Shown: one piece after another, positions 1 through 8,190 of the stretch | How the letters are laid out: each line of letters begins with the position of its first letter | Numbering within the stretch: position 1 is the first letter of the stretch | DNA from: Zoogloea oleivorans | Lineage (GTDB): Bacteria > Pseudomonadota > Gammaproteobacteria > Burkholderiales > Rhodocyclaceae | DNA length: 64,000 bases | Assembly: GCA_030157785.1 (NCBI GenBank) | Contig: JAOAUC010000018.1 | Span: forward strand, 17,563-81,562 | Direction of reading: 5' to 3' | Notes under the pieces: generated by a model | What the model was told of the DNA's origin: nothing | The model's database searches: none | The model's input: the letters and a program-made list of their open reading frames with translations, nothing else | Position numbers and translations under genes: made by a program

Positions 1-2
1 TC

Positions 3-1124
3 TCCCTCTCTGACTACCCCCCCAAAGATGACAAGCTTCTCCTGACCTTTGGTAAATATAAGTCTGATCGCAGCCTTTTTACCAAAAAAGAGAAACGAAT
101 CACAACGACAGACATCGTCGCACTTGTTTGGGATCTCAGTACGTTTGTCGATTTCAGAAAGATCGAAATAGATACTGCTGCCAGTATCATTCGCGCCAAC
201 GATATCAGCAGGCCAACCACACCGGAAGCTGAGCTTTTAAAACATAAGCTAGCTGAACCGATCAAATGGGACAAGCCAACGCCAAAGCCCACTCCCGACA
301 AAGAGCCCGTTCCTGCTGAAGAGCTTAAACCATTAGAATGGGAAATATCTAATGAGAATAATGATCATTCAAAAGAGCTGACGCGTGTCGAAAAAATTGA
401 AACAGCGAACCCGTCAGAGAATAATCGCCTTTTATCGACAGACAGTCCTGACAGTGAAGAATCACCCGCAGATAACACCAACGCTGCGGACGACAAGGTG
501 TGGTCTAAGAGCGACTTCCCAGATGACGCAGAAAATATAATCAACTGCACGCATAGATCTAGTGCACCGACCGACCTTCTTGTTCTGCTTAATACTGCAT
601 CGTCGCTTTGGAATGACAAGCATCCAGTCACCAATACCAAGACGCAACAAACAAAGTACCCAAAACTGGAAATAATAGCACATCAAATATTTAACGAATT
701 CAATTCAAAACTACCTAACAGCATCACCACAACAGATTGCAAACAACTGGCTGCACTCATCCGACCCAAGATACTCAAGCATTCCGAAAGCACTGAAAAG
801 GAAAAAATAAGAAATGGTCGATGGATAAACGGGTGGCTATTTGCTTTATTTGAAGTCTCATCAAAAATCCAGAACAAAAAGTTATCCAAAGCATCTGAAA
901 TAAGTAGCGAGATCAGCAAAAGAACAAAAATACCGACGTACATGCTTACGGTTGCAACCGAGATTGTCTTGGGTGAATTTCTACACAATAAAATGGGGGA
1001 TCATCAAGCCCCCCCTTCCGATCCGACAGGCAAGACTCACTCTAGCACCAATAAATCCCAAACACCGTCTATATTAGACCAAGTCAACCAAGCAAATGGA
1101 ATTCTCCCCGACCCATCAGTATGA
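3..1124 (+). CDS. Hypothetical protein, 5' end outside window
   Basis: The reading frame is open from the first complete codon to the stop at 1124, giving at least 373 residues, so the start lies upstream. The protein is hydrophilic and has a low-complexity Lys/Pro/Glu-rich middle (roughly residues 85-165 of the visible part), followed by a more globular part around residues 170-330 and a Ser/Pro-rich tail. I do not recognise a family. The base composition is clearly more AT-rich than the core genome, in line with recent acquisition. It converges on the DUF3987 gene. A role in the mobile element is inferred only from position. Confidence 0.6.
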   Translation, partial: SLSDYPPKDDKLLLTFGKYKSDRSLFTKKEKRITTTDIVALVWDLSTFVDFRKIEIDTAASIIRANDISRPTTPEAELLKHKLAEPIKWDKPTPKPTPDKEPVPAEELKPLEWEISNENNDHSKELTRVEKIETANPSENNRLLSTDSPDSEESPADNTNAADDKVWSKSDFPDDAENIINCTHRSSAPTDLLVLLNTASSLWNDKHPVTNTKTQQTKYPKLEIIAHQIFNEFNSKLPNSITTTDCKQLAALIRPKILKHSESTEKEKIRNGRWINGWLFALFEVSSKIQNKKLSKASEISSEISKRTKIPTYMLTVATEIVLGEFLHNKMGDHQAPPSDPTGKTHSSTNKSQTPSILDQVNQANGILPDPSV

Positions 1125-1265
1125 ATATCGAAAATTATCAATGACATTCAAGTCAAACGAAGAGTGGATCTACGCATAAAATCAAACTCGGAAGTTGATC
1201 AATTAAAACAATATCTTCCTAGCAATGCGCAAACCCACTCCATTCGCCGGCGAGTGTCGTGCTAT

Positions 1266-2741
1266 TCAAGTACAGTTCAGCCTTGCGTTCAAGAAATTAC
1301 TGAGATTATTGTAATACGCGACCACTATCGGCTTTCCAAAAACATCAACACCCTCTTGCATACATCCTTGAGATATCAAATAGTCGATCGTCGCGCCTAA
1401 AACTCCAGCACGTCGAAGGGGCGTTGGCGCGCGCTGCAACAAATATGATCGATTTATATTATATATACCGTACGACCACCCCACTCTTCGCACCAGGAAT
1501 TGCGCCAACAATATTGCATTCCTGTCCTCAACCTTCATGGATTGAAACCCAAAGATTGACACATATGACTGGGCATACCAATCCACGATTGCGATTGCGC
1601 TTTCCATCTGACAATACGGTATATCTCCCGATCCGTCGTAAGCGTAATGCAGGATTGCAGCAACTCTCGCCACCTTGTCAGCCAATCGCGACGCAAGAGG
1701 CCGGAAGCGACTGTAATACCGACCATCACGCATATCAATTTCAACACGATCATAATAGGCATCCCACCGCCTTTGTGCGTCAAAGTCGAAAGCCAAGACT
1801 TTAGGCTTGTCCTCGTCTAAGCCATTCTCGCTTGCTTGCAAAAGCGAACTTATCTTCCGATCAAAAGCATCGAGCGCCGCGGGATTGACCGGCCTAGCTT
1901 GGGCCTGTGTCCGATAGCCGACATGGGACTCACATACAGGAATGAGAAACCGCGACAAGAAGCCGCTCTCATCGAGTTGTTGATAATGTTTCTTCACAAA
2001 ATCATCAATGACTCCGTTCTGACCCAGCAAAACCATGGTCACCAGTGGCTTTTTGATGCGCAAGGTGTCCTCAGACTTCCGGTCTGACGTGATATCAGAT
2101 CCGTCATGGGCCTTGCACAATAGCGCTATGCGACTGAGTGCTCTTCCCGACACAAAAAAACCGAACTCATCCGTCACAATCGACGTCGACGCTGAGTGCT
2201 TCGCCATGTTCTCCAGCAAGGCGCCGGAACTGACGTCCTCATGGATCAGCCGCCTGACTGCGGGCATGGTCGGCTCGCCTTGACTGATCTCCATATGCAG
2301 TTTCAACAGTCCATCTGGCGCCTCACCGTTCTTGATGACTTCGTCCATCAGCGATTTGATCCGGCGTTTTTTTGCCTTGTACAACGTTTGCTGAGCTTCG
2401 AACTCAAGTCTTGCCTTTTCAGCTGTCTGAGAAAGTGCCGTCTCATACTCACGCAAGACTTTCATCACCAGATTCAGCAGCGTGGTTTTGCGCTCCCCGG
2501 ACTCCAGCGCGACGAGCGTCCAGATCGTGACAGGAGACTCCGATGCGGCATTCTTCCGGACCCGTATTCGGCTCTGACACGCAATGGATAGAGCCCCGAG
2601 TACCACGGAGGCCACAGCAGGAATGGATACTCCCGTCTTGTAATGAAAGTTCTCTACCGCCTCGCGGAATTCAATCGGAAACCGATCAAGCGGAAACGGA
2701 TGATTTTGGATACGACCACCACCTGCATTGTTATAAGCCAT
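1266..2741 (-). CDS. DUF3987 (YfjI-like) primase/helicase-type protein
   Basis: This 491-residue protein starts with the pattern seen in DUF3987 proteins of islands: a Pro-rich opening, then an IPAVASVVLGALS segment and a P-loop-like stretch ALESGERKTTL at about residues 78-88, where a usual GSGKS is replaced by SGERKTT. DUF3987 proteins are found next to AlpA in prophages and islands and are thought to act in element replication, related to P4-type primase/helicase genes; the biochemistry is not established. The ATG lies 2 nt after the stop of the AlpA gene, so the two form one operon. The C-terminal part (about residues 330-490) resembles the helical tail of the family. Confidence 0.75.
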   Translation of the reverse strand: MAYNNAGGGRIQNHPFPLDRFPIEFREAVENFHYKTGVSIPAVASVVLGALSIACQSRIRVRKNAASESPVTIWTLVALESGERKTTLLNLVMKVLREYETALSQTAEKARLEFEAQQTLYKAKKRRIKSLMDEVIKNGEAPDGLLKLHMEISQGEPTMPAVRRLIHEDVSSGALLENMAKHSASTSIVTDEFGFFVSGRALSRIALLCKAHDGSDITSDRKSEDTLRIKKPLVTMVLLGQNGVIDDFVKKHYQQLDESGFLSRFLIPVCESHVGYRTQAQARPVNPAALDAFDRKISSLLQASENGLDEDKPKVLAFDFDAQRRWDAYYDRVEIDMRDGRYYSRFRPLASRLADKVARVAAILHYAYDGSGDIPYCQMESAIAIVDWYAQSYVSIFGFQSMKVEDRNAILLAQFLVRRVGWSYGIYNINRSYLLQRAPTPLRRAGVLGATIDYLISQGCMQEGVDVFGKPIVVAYYNNLSNFLNARLNCT

Positions 2742-2743
2742 TT

Positions 2744-2965
2744 TTATATCTCCTTTAAGGAATTCAGACCCGTGCTTTCGGCAATACGCAGAATGTACGC
2801 ATCGATATCGCTTTCTAGAAACCCGACAACATTTCCAATCCGGACCTCCCTAGGGAAATCTGGCTTAAAGTATTTCGAGGACGGGTTAATCCAATTGTAA
2901 AAGGTGCTCCGTGAGATCCCGCCCAGTCTTGAGCACACCTCACGGATTCGAATAATTCGTTTCAT
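2744..2965 (-). CDS. AlpA-family transcriptional regulator
   Basis: This is a 73-residue winged-HTH protein of the AlpA type (MerR/excisionase-like). The helix-turn-helix is GISRSTFYNWI at residues 15-25, followed by the wing region where FPREVRIGN leads into the typical FLESDIDAYI end. AlpA proteins activate or excise integrated elements, often by controlling the integrase gene. It is the first gene of an operon with the DUF3987 gene. The start ATG has a duplicated Shine-Dalgarno repeat in front (GGAGGAAACGGAGGAAACG just upstream on the minus strand). The AT-rich stretch 2990-3070 is the likely promoter region. Confidence 0.85.
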   Translation of the reverse strand: MKRIIRIREVCSRLGGISRSTFYNWINPSSKYFKPDFPREVRIGNVVGFLESDIDAYILRIAESTGLNSLKEI

Positions 2966-3573
2966 CGTTTCCTCCGTTTCCTCCGTTTCTCAGGTAGCTC
3001 ATTAAATAAAAGTGGAGACCACCCTTCAACGAAAAAAACATTTTTAAAATCTATTCTTTAATTCTTCGTTTATGAGAGCCATTCGCCCAACACTCATTTC
3101 GTGATGAGTTGCACACGCAGTTGGAACCAAGAGTTGCTTAACGCTCTTGAATGCGGCACTGAAGGCACTCAAGTCGATGCCCACGAGCGCAGCACACGGC
3201 AATACAAGAGGCTGCCTTGTGCAGGGAATCAGAGAAGCGGCATGCCCGCCTCCGTCAGCGGGATCGGGTTATGTGGTCTTTCAGCCCATCAAGAAGGTGT
3301 TCCGGTGCCGGGCACGATTTCGCAGGTCAGTACGATGCGTCCATCCAGGGCGCGCTCTCACAAATCCACGGAAGCACTCAGCCATCAATCGCTAAGGGAA
3401 GCTTGTGCATCACCGGTGCCACCACACCGCCCTTGCCCCCAAAACTCAGATGCTTCGGATAACGCGAAGGCACACACTTGGTGTTGCCGTCCTGTGTGGC
3501 TGCTTGCCTTCATGGCTCCCGAACGATGTCGGGGTGGCCTGCGCCAAAAAATGATCATCTTGCCCAAAACCTT

Positions 3574-3602
3574 GCTATTAGCAGCGACTAGCTGCTAATA
3601 GC
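3574..3602. repeat. Perfect inverted repeat, 12-bp arms
   Basis: The arms GCTATTAGCAGC and GCTGCTAATAGC flank the 5-base spacer GACTA. The repeat is perfect and no T-run follows, so it is a poor rho-independent terminator. It lies in a gene-free stretch of the integrative element and could be a protein-binding site, a single-strand origin or a recombination site. Function is not shown by the sequence. Confidence 0.8.
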
Positions 3603-3745
3603 GGCACTTTCGGCGCTCGTACCGCTGCGCGAAGTGCGTCCCGCGTCCTGTTTCTAAAAAATCTCGGCTGTGTACATCCCTCCTGACCACCAGTCCGAGG
3701 TCGGCTGAAACCTCCGTTTCGGCTACCCCTCCCCTGGCTCACCCG

Positions 3746-3789
3746 CCCCGCCCTCTCCGGCTTTGTCACCGGGATCGGCGGGGTTTCTT
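3746..3789 (+). promoter_or_regulatory. Leader hairpin 1 with T-rich tail
   Basis: Stem CCCCGCC (3746-3752) pairs with GGCGGGG (3777-3783), with inner CCGG/CCGG pairing, followed by TTTCTT. It sits about 20 nt before the ribosome site of the 3812 gene. This is the first of five such hairpins in front of five consecutive genes; it could act as attenuator, terminator or structured leader. Confidence 0.65.
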
Positions 3790-3811
3790 CATCCTCGTTC
3801 AGGAGATGCTC

Positions 3812-4180
3812 ATGACTACCCAGTGCCCTCGTTGCAAGTCGCTTCAGAGTGAAACCCTCGACCGTGCCCGCAAGGTCGGGACCGCCGTAGGCTTTGCCGG
3901 TGGTGCGGCCACCGGTGCCATCGGTGCTATGCGCGGTGCACGCATCGGTTCGGTGCTCGGAGCCTTCGCCGGTCCGGTCGGCCTCACGGTGGGCGGTGTT
4001 GCCGGTGCCCTCGTCGGCGGCTTGATGGGCGGGACGGCCGGCGGCATGGCCGGCTCGAAGCTCGGTCAGGTGATCGATGACGCGGTGCTCGCGAACTTCC
4101 ATTGCCTCAATTGCGATCACGTCTTTGGCGCAGACGACGCCAAGACCTTCGTTGCCCCTGCACTGCCGGATCCGCGCTGA
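3812..4180 (+). CDS. Split zinc-ribbon / glycine-zipper protein
   Basis: The protein of 122 residues has an N-terminal CPRC motif (residues 5-8), a long Gly/Ala-rich central part with repeated GxxxG spacing (about residues 27-85) typical of glycine-zipper membrane segments, and a C-terminal CLNC followed by DH. The two CxxC pairs at opposite ends could form one zinc ribbon. An ATG at 3806 is also in frame, but AGGAG at 3800-3804 gives correct spacing only to 3812. Such proteins accompany DUF932/YqaJ genes in integrative elements; function is unknown. A membrane location is inferred from the zipper. Confidence 0.75.
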   Translation: MTTQCPRCKSLQSETLDRARKVGTAVGFAGGAATGAIGAMRGARIGSVLGAFAGPVGLTVGGVAGALVGGLMGGTAGGMAGSKLGQVIDDAVLANFHCLNCDHVFGADDAKTFVAPALPDPR

Positions 4181-4207
4181 GCGTTTCGGCTGCTTTTTTA
4201 TGTGTAT

Positions 4208-4238
4208 GCGGATGCCCGGGTTGGGCATCCGCTTTTTT
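4208..4238 (+). promoter_or_regulatory. Leader hairpin 2, terminator-like
   Basis: Ten perfect base pairs (GCGGATGCCC with GGGCATCCGC), a 5-base loop and TTTTTT. It is a textbook intrinsic terminator by shape, yet it ends only about 18 nt before the next start codon, in the leader of the DUF932 gene. Confidence 0.8.
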
Positions 4239-4256
4239 ATGTTCGAAAGGATTCTC

Positions 4257-5225
4257 ATGGCACATCAGATTGAAACCATGGCCTACGTGGGCGAGACGCC
4301 CTGGCATCAGCTGGGCAACGCCCTCCCCGCGCAGCAACCCATCGAGGTCTGGGCGGAGCAGGCCGGCATGGACTGGCAGATTCTTGAGACGCCGGTCTGT
4401 TACATGGCCGAAATGGCCGGTGCGCTCGGCTCGATCAAGACCTTCCCGGACCAGAAGGTGCTGTACCGCAGCGACAGTCACAAAGCCTTGTCAGTGGTGA
4501 GTGATCGTTACCAGGTGGTGCAGCCCCGAGAGGTACTGGAGTTTTACCGGGATCTCGTGGATATCTCGGGCTACGAGCTGGAGACGGCCGGGGTCCTCAA
4601 GGAAGGCCGCAAGTTCTGGGCTTTGGCACGCACCGGCAAGGAGACGGTGCTCAAGGGCAACGATTGCGTGAAGGGCTATCTGCTGCTGGCCACGTCCTGC
4701 GATGGGACGCTGGCCACGACGGCGACGCCAACGACGATCCGGGTGGTGTGCAACAACACGCTGACGGTGGCTTTGAATGGCGCGAGCTCAGCGATCAAGG
4801 TGCCGCACCGGACGAGCTTCGATGCTCAGGCGGTGAAGAAGCAGCTGGGCGTTGCCGTGTCTCAGTGGGATGGCTTCATGTACCGGATGCGCACCCTGTC
4901 GGAGCGGAAGGTGAAGAGCCACGAGGCGCTGAATTACTTTCTGCGGGTGCTCTGCAACAGCGATGCGGCTCAGGACTCGGGCCGGGGGCTCATCAATGAG
5001 CGGGCGCTGAAGAAGGTGCAGGCCATGTACGAAGGGCATGGCCGGGGGGCGGAACTCGATGCGGCCAAGGGCACCGCGTGGGGTCTGCTGTGTTCGATCA
5101 CCGAGTACGTCGATCACGAGAAGCGTTCCCGTGGCCCGGAATACCGTCTCGACAGCGCCTGGTTCGGTCAGGGTGCGGTCCTTAAACAGCGTGCCCTCGA
5201 TGAAGCCCTGGCGCTGGCGGCCTGA
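4257..5225 (+). CDS. DUF932 (phage/plasmid-like TIGR03299) protein
   Basis: This 322-residue protein has the DUF932 hallmark start: METMAYVGE-type segment (here IETMAYVGETPWHQLG at residues 5-20), where the WHxLG core is diagnostic. The TIGR03299 family occurs on plasmids, phages and integrative elements and is of unknown function, though linkage to YqaJ nucleases and recombination proteins is common. The ATG at 4257 is preceded by GAAAGGA at good spacing; the longer frame upstream runs through the leader hairpin and is rejected. Second gene of the five-gene module. Confidence 0.88.
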   Translation: MAHQIETMAYVGETPWHQLGNALPAQQPIEVWAEQAGMDWQILETPVCYMAEMAGALGSIKTFPDQKVLYRSDSHKALSVVSDRYQVVQPREVLEFYRDLVDISGYELETAGVLKEGRKFWALARTGKETVLKGNDCVKGYLLLATSCDGTLATTATPTTIRVVCNNTLTVALNGASSAIKVPHRTSFDAQAVKKQLGVAVSQWDGFMYRMRTLSERKVKSHEALNYFLRVLCNSDAAQDSGRGLINERALKKVQAMYEGHGRGAELDAAKGTAWGLLCSITEYVDHEKRSRGPEYRLDSAWFGQGAVLKQRALDEALALAA

Positions 5226-5279
5226 TCTGTACCCGTTCTCTTCCTTCGCTTCCTCTCCGCTTCGTTCTCACCTTCCCGT

Positions 5280-5315
5280 CCCCGCCCGGTGCATGCCGGC
5301 CGGGGATTTCTTTCG
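5280..5315 (+). promoter_or_regulatory. Leader hairpin 3 with T-rich tail
   Basis: CCCCG (5280-5284) pairs with CGGGG (5301-5305); the inner part GCCCGG/CCGGC extends the stem. ATTTCTTTC follows. It lies between the DUF932 and YqaJ genes, about 25-35 nt before the AAGGAG of the latter. Confidence 0.65.
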
Positions 5316-5341
5316 TCTTTGTTTTAGTAGAAGGAGCCGCC

Positions 5342-6346
5342 ATGACTGCGACTGCACCGTCTGCCGTATCCGAGGCCAAGCCCCGCAAGGCGCTGAAGCT
5401 CGTCAAAACCAACAAGCTCGGCCGGGAGGAATGGCTGGGTGTGCGCAAACAAGGCATCGGCAGTTCAGATGCTGCCGCTGCCGTGGGGCTGAATCCCTAC
5501 AAGTCTCAGTTGGAGCTGTGGCTCGAGAAAACCGGTCGTGACGGCGATCTGCCCAAGACGGACCCGAACGATGAAACCAGTCCGATGTACTGGGGCACCT
5601 TGCTGGAACCCATCGTGGCGAACCACTACACCCGGCGAACGGGCTACCGGGTCCGGCGGATCAATGCGGTGCTGCAACACCCGAGCTATCCGTGGATGCT
5701 GGCGAATATCGACCGGGAAGTCACCGGGGCGCCGGATGTGCAGATTCTCGAATGCAAGACGGCGGGCATCAACGGTTCGCTTCTGTGGCGTGAGGGGGTG
5801 CCGGAGTATGTGCAGTTGCAGGTGATGCACCAGCTCGCCGTGACCGGCAAGCAGGCGGCGGATGTGGCGGTGTTGCTGGGAGGTCAGGATCTTCAGATTC
5901 ACCGGATCGAACGGGACGATGACCTGATCGACAAGCTGACCACGCTGGAGGAGCAGTTCTGGCGGTTTGTGGAGACGGATACGCCACCGCCAGCGGATGG
6001 GTCCGAGTCGGCGGATCGGGCTCTGCGTTGCCTGTATCCCCAGGATTCGGGTCGGATCATCGATCTCGCGGAAGACCGGCCGATGTCGGCGCTGTTCTCG
6101 GATCTGGTGAACGTGCGGCAGACCTTGGCGCGAGACGCGGAAACGGAGAGCCAGCTCAAGCAGCGGATTCAGGAGCGCATGGGCGATGCGACCCGAGCGA
6201 TCTTCGAGACGGGTGAAGTGACCTGGAAACGCAGCAAGGACAGCACGGTGCTCGATGTGTCGGCGCTCACTGCCGACCATCCCGATCTCACTCAGATCTA
6301 CGTGAAGACCAAACCCGGTTCCCGGCGCTTTCTGGTGATGGCGTGA
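5342..6346 (+). CDS. YqaJ-type viral recombinase nuclease
   Basis: The 334-residue protein matches the YqaJ/lambda-exonuclease-like fold. The opening WLGVRKQGIGSSDAAAAVGL (residues 30-49) is the family's RxxGIGGSD-type motif. The acidic nuclease residues are probably those in the NIDREVTG (about 121-128) and ILECKT (about 133-138, the E-x-K part of PD-(D/E)xK) stretches. YqaJ exonucleases resect double-stranded DNA for single-strand annealing and are usual in phages and integrative elements. AAGGAG precedes the ATG by 6 nt. The C-terminal 90 residues are helical and may bind a partner. Confidence 0.9.
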   Translation: MTATAPSAVSEAKPRKALKLVKTNKLGREEWLGVRKQGIGSSDAAAAVGLNPYKSQLELWLEKTGRDGDLPKTDPNDETSPMYWGTLLEPIVANHYTRRTGYRVRRINAVLQHPSYPWMLANIDREVTGAPDVQILECKTAGINGSLLWREGVPEYVQLQVMHQLAVTGKQAADVAVLLGGQDLQIHRIERDDDLIDKLTTLEEQFWRFVETDTPPPADGSESADRALRCLYPQDSGRIIDLAEDRPMSALFSDLVNVRQTLARDAETESQLKQRIQERMGDATRAIFETGEVTWKRSKDSTVLDVSALTADHPDLTQIYVKTKPGSRRFLVMA

Positions 6347-6360
6347 CGGGACAGCACAGC

Positions 6361-6392
6361 GGCCATGCCCCCCAGAGAGCATGGCCTTTTTT
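6361..6392 (+). promoter_or_regulatory. Leader hairpin 4, terminator-like
   Basis: GGCCATGC (6361-6368) pairs with GCATGGCC (6379-6386), followed by TTTTTT. It lies 40 nt before the start of the 6433 gene and about 15 nt after the YqaJ stop, so it could end the upstream transcript or regulate the downstream gene. Confidence 0.8.
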
Positions 6393-6432
6393 ACTTGGAT
6401 TGCGGGCGTAACGGCTCTAGATGGAAGGACAC

Positions 6433-7377
6433 ATGATGATCAAGGGACTGGCATTGACCCCGCCGGTGGTGGGACGTATTGCAATCGGCAAGGTGGTGGA
6501 GAAGGCCGGCAAGCGGCTGCCGGAGAAGGATGACGAGTTCACGCTGACGAGCCAGGTACAGGCGCGGGACGGATGGATCAACCATCCGCTTGATGAAGCA
6601 CTACGGAAAACACCCGGCGCCAAGCTGCGGGCGATTCCGGTGCGGTTGCTCTTTGACGAGGTGGATCTGAACCTGCGGGCGAATTACACCTTGTTCGACC
6701 GGACCAACGGTCGGCCGGTGTGTGTCGGCAACGGAGAGACGTGCAAGCGGGCGACGTCTGCCGGAATTCAAGGGATGCCCTGCCCCACGCCTCACGGCTG
6801 CGAGTTCGGCCAAGGGATCTGCAAGCCTTACGGCCGCTTGAATGTGCGGATCGGGGAGGAGGATGAGTTGGGCAGTTTTGTCTTCCGGACGACGGGGTTT
6901 AACAGCATCCGGACGCTGGCGGCGAGGCTGACTTACTTCTTCGCGCTGTCGGGTGGGTTGCTGTCCTGCCTGCCGTTGGATCTCCGGCTTCGGGGAAAAT
7001 CGACGACGCAGTCGCATCGTGCGCCTATTTACTATGTCGATCTGACGGTACGCACCGGGATGACGTTGGCGGAGGCGTTGGCTGAGGCGCAGGCTGAACG
7101 ACAGCGACGGCGGGATGCGGGCTTCGATCAGGCGGCGCTGGATTTGGCGGCGCGGGTGGGGTTTGCGAATGGGGCGTTCGAGGAGCTGGAGGAGGACGCG
7201 GCGTCCGTGATCGACGAGTTCTACCCGGAGACAGGACGGGAGGAGGAGCCAATCAGGGGTGCAAACCAGGCGGAAAGCCCTCGCAAGCCGCTGGCGGATC
7301 GGCTGGATGCCCGGCTTGGCGATGCACGGCAACGGGCTACACGCTCCAACCCGGTGCCCCCAGCCCTGCCGGCTTAG
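6433..7377 (+). CDS. Element-borne hydrolase/metal-binding family protein
   Basis: The 314-residue protein is conserved next to YqaJ and DUF932 in proteobacterial integrative elements, where it is usually labelled hydrolase or metal-binding protein; it resembles the Gp3-like recombination-directionality family, a point made from memory and not confirmed here. Four cysteines (TCKRAT, then MPCPTPHGCEFGQGIC, about residues 100-126) form a plausible metal site. The ATGs at 6433 and 6436 both fit the GGAAGGA upstream; the ATG at 6421 overlaps that ribosome site and is rejected. The C-terminal third is charged and helical. Confidence 0.75.
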   Translation: MMIKGLALTPPVVGRIAIGKVVEKAGKRLPEKDDEFTLTSQVQARDGWINHPLDEALRKTPGAKLRAIPVRLLFDEVDLNLRANYTLFDRTNGRPVCVGNGETCKRATSAGIQGMPCPTPHGCEFGQGICKPYGRLNVRIGEEDELGSFVFRTTGFNSIRTLAARLTYFFALSGGLLSCLPLDLRLRGKSTTQSHRAPIYYVDLTVRTGMTLAEALAEAQAERQRRRDAGFDQAALDLAARVGFANGAFEELEEDAASVIDEFYPETGREEEPIRGANQAESPRKPLADRLDARLGDARQRATRSNPVPPALPA

Positions 7378-7448
7378 GTTCAATCAATTCCCATGGCGCC
7401 GACCAGTCCGTCGCCTCATCACCACGTTCCCCCATCGATACCCCCTGA

Positions 7449-7479
7449 CCCCGGCTGCCGCAAGGTAGTCGGGGTTTCC
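7449..7479 (+). promoter_or_regulatory. Leader hairpin 5 with T-rich tail
   Basis: CCCCG (7449-7453) pairs with CGGGG (7470-7474); CTGCC and GGTAG extend the stem with one wobble pair. TTTCCTATTTT follows. It lies about 55 nt before the radC ATG. Confidence 0.65.
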
Positions 7480-7536
7480 TATTTTGCTTTTGTTGCTGGC
7501 GGTTTGAGCTGCCGACGATTTCAAGGAGTACCAAAC

Positions 7537-8145
7537 ATGTCCAAGATCATGCCTATTCGTTCACTGCCCAACGCGACCTTGCTCGGTTTGCTGCTGGGGG
7601 ACGCCACCGCCGCGTCTCTGGCCGGAAAATCCCTGGCGGATCTGTTCAATCTGCGCAGCCGGCCGCTGACGATACGGGAGACGGGCGCCGACGATAGTTC
7701 GGAGCGCATTCTGGATGCGGCCAAGGAGCTGTTGGCCCGTGCACTCAGCGAAGAGATGCAGGAAGGCGACGTGCTCTCCAGTCCGGACAAGGTGCGTGAC
7801 TTCCTGCGCCTGCGGCTTGCGGAGCGGCCCCACGAGGTGTTCATGGTTCTGCTGATGGATGCCCAGCATCGGTTGCTTGCCGACGTGGAGCTCTTCCGGG
7901 GGACGCTGACGCAAACCTCGGTCTATCCCCGGGAGGTGGTGAAGCTGGCCCTTAGCCATAACGCGGCGGCGGTGATCTTTGCGCATAACCATCCCTCCGG
8001 AGTCGCAGAACCCAGCAACGCCGACATCCAACTGACAGGCGTACTGAAGAAATCCCTGTCCTTAGTGGACGTTAGGACTATCGACCACTTCATCATTGGC
8101 GGTGATCACCGGCCCCTCTCCATGGCAGAACGAGGGTTTGTGTAG
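7537..8145 (+). CDS. radC: RadC-family JAB-domain protein
   Basis: The 202-residue protein has the MPN/JAB metalloprotease-like motif HNHPSG (about residues 150-155), followed by SNADIQLT, where the Asp completes the HxHx(n)D zinc site. The N-terminal helix-hairpin-helix part of chromosomal RadC is lacking, as in short element-borne copies. RadC homologues are recurrent in islands; a DNA-repair role is historic and poorly supported. The ATG at 7537 has AAGGAG 8 nt before it; the longer upstream frame crosses the leader hairpin. Last gene of the five-gene module. Confidence 0.9.
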   Translation: MSKIMPIRSLPNATLLGLLLGDATAASLAGKSLADLFNLRSRPLTIRETGADDSSERILDAAKELLARALSEEMQEGDVLSSPDKVRDFLRLRLAERPHEVFMVLLMDAQHRLLADVELFRGTLTQTSVYPREVVKLALSHNAAAVIFAHNHPSGVAEPSNADIQLTGVLKKSLSLVDVRTIDHFIIGGDHRPLSMAERGFV

Positions 8146-8190
8146 ACCAGAAAACAGGAGCGTCGACTTTAAATGAACTTAAGGATAACC

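Larger units (their letters stand above)
2966..3811. other. Intergenic region without a recognisable gene
   Basis: These 846 bases separate the AlpA operon from the DUF932/YqaJ/RadC module. The first 110 bases are AT-rich and probably hold the alpA promoter. Several short open frames exist at 3100-3600 on both strands, but none has a good ribosome site or recognisable protein pattern. The stretch also holds a perfect inverted repeat (3574-3602) and, at its end, the first of five leader hairpins (3746-3789). It may be a junction between two element parts or a transfer/replication site; no direct evidence for either. Confidence 0.5.

Noticed and set aside
3101..3598. Overlapping short frames in the gap before the DUF932 module
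   Set aside because: Several mutually exclusive frames on both strands, none with ribosome site or recognisable protein; too weak to call a gene or a pseudogene.
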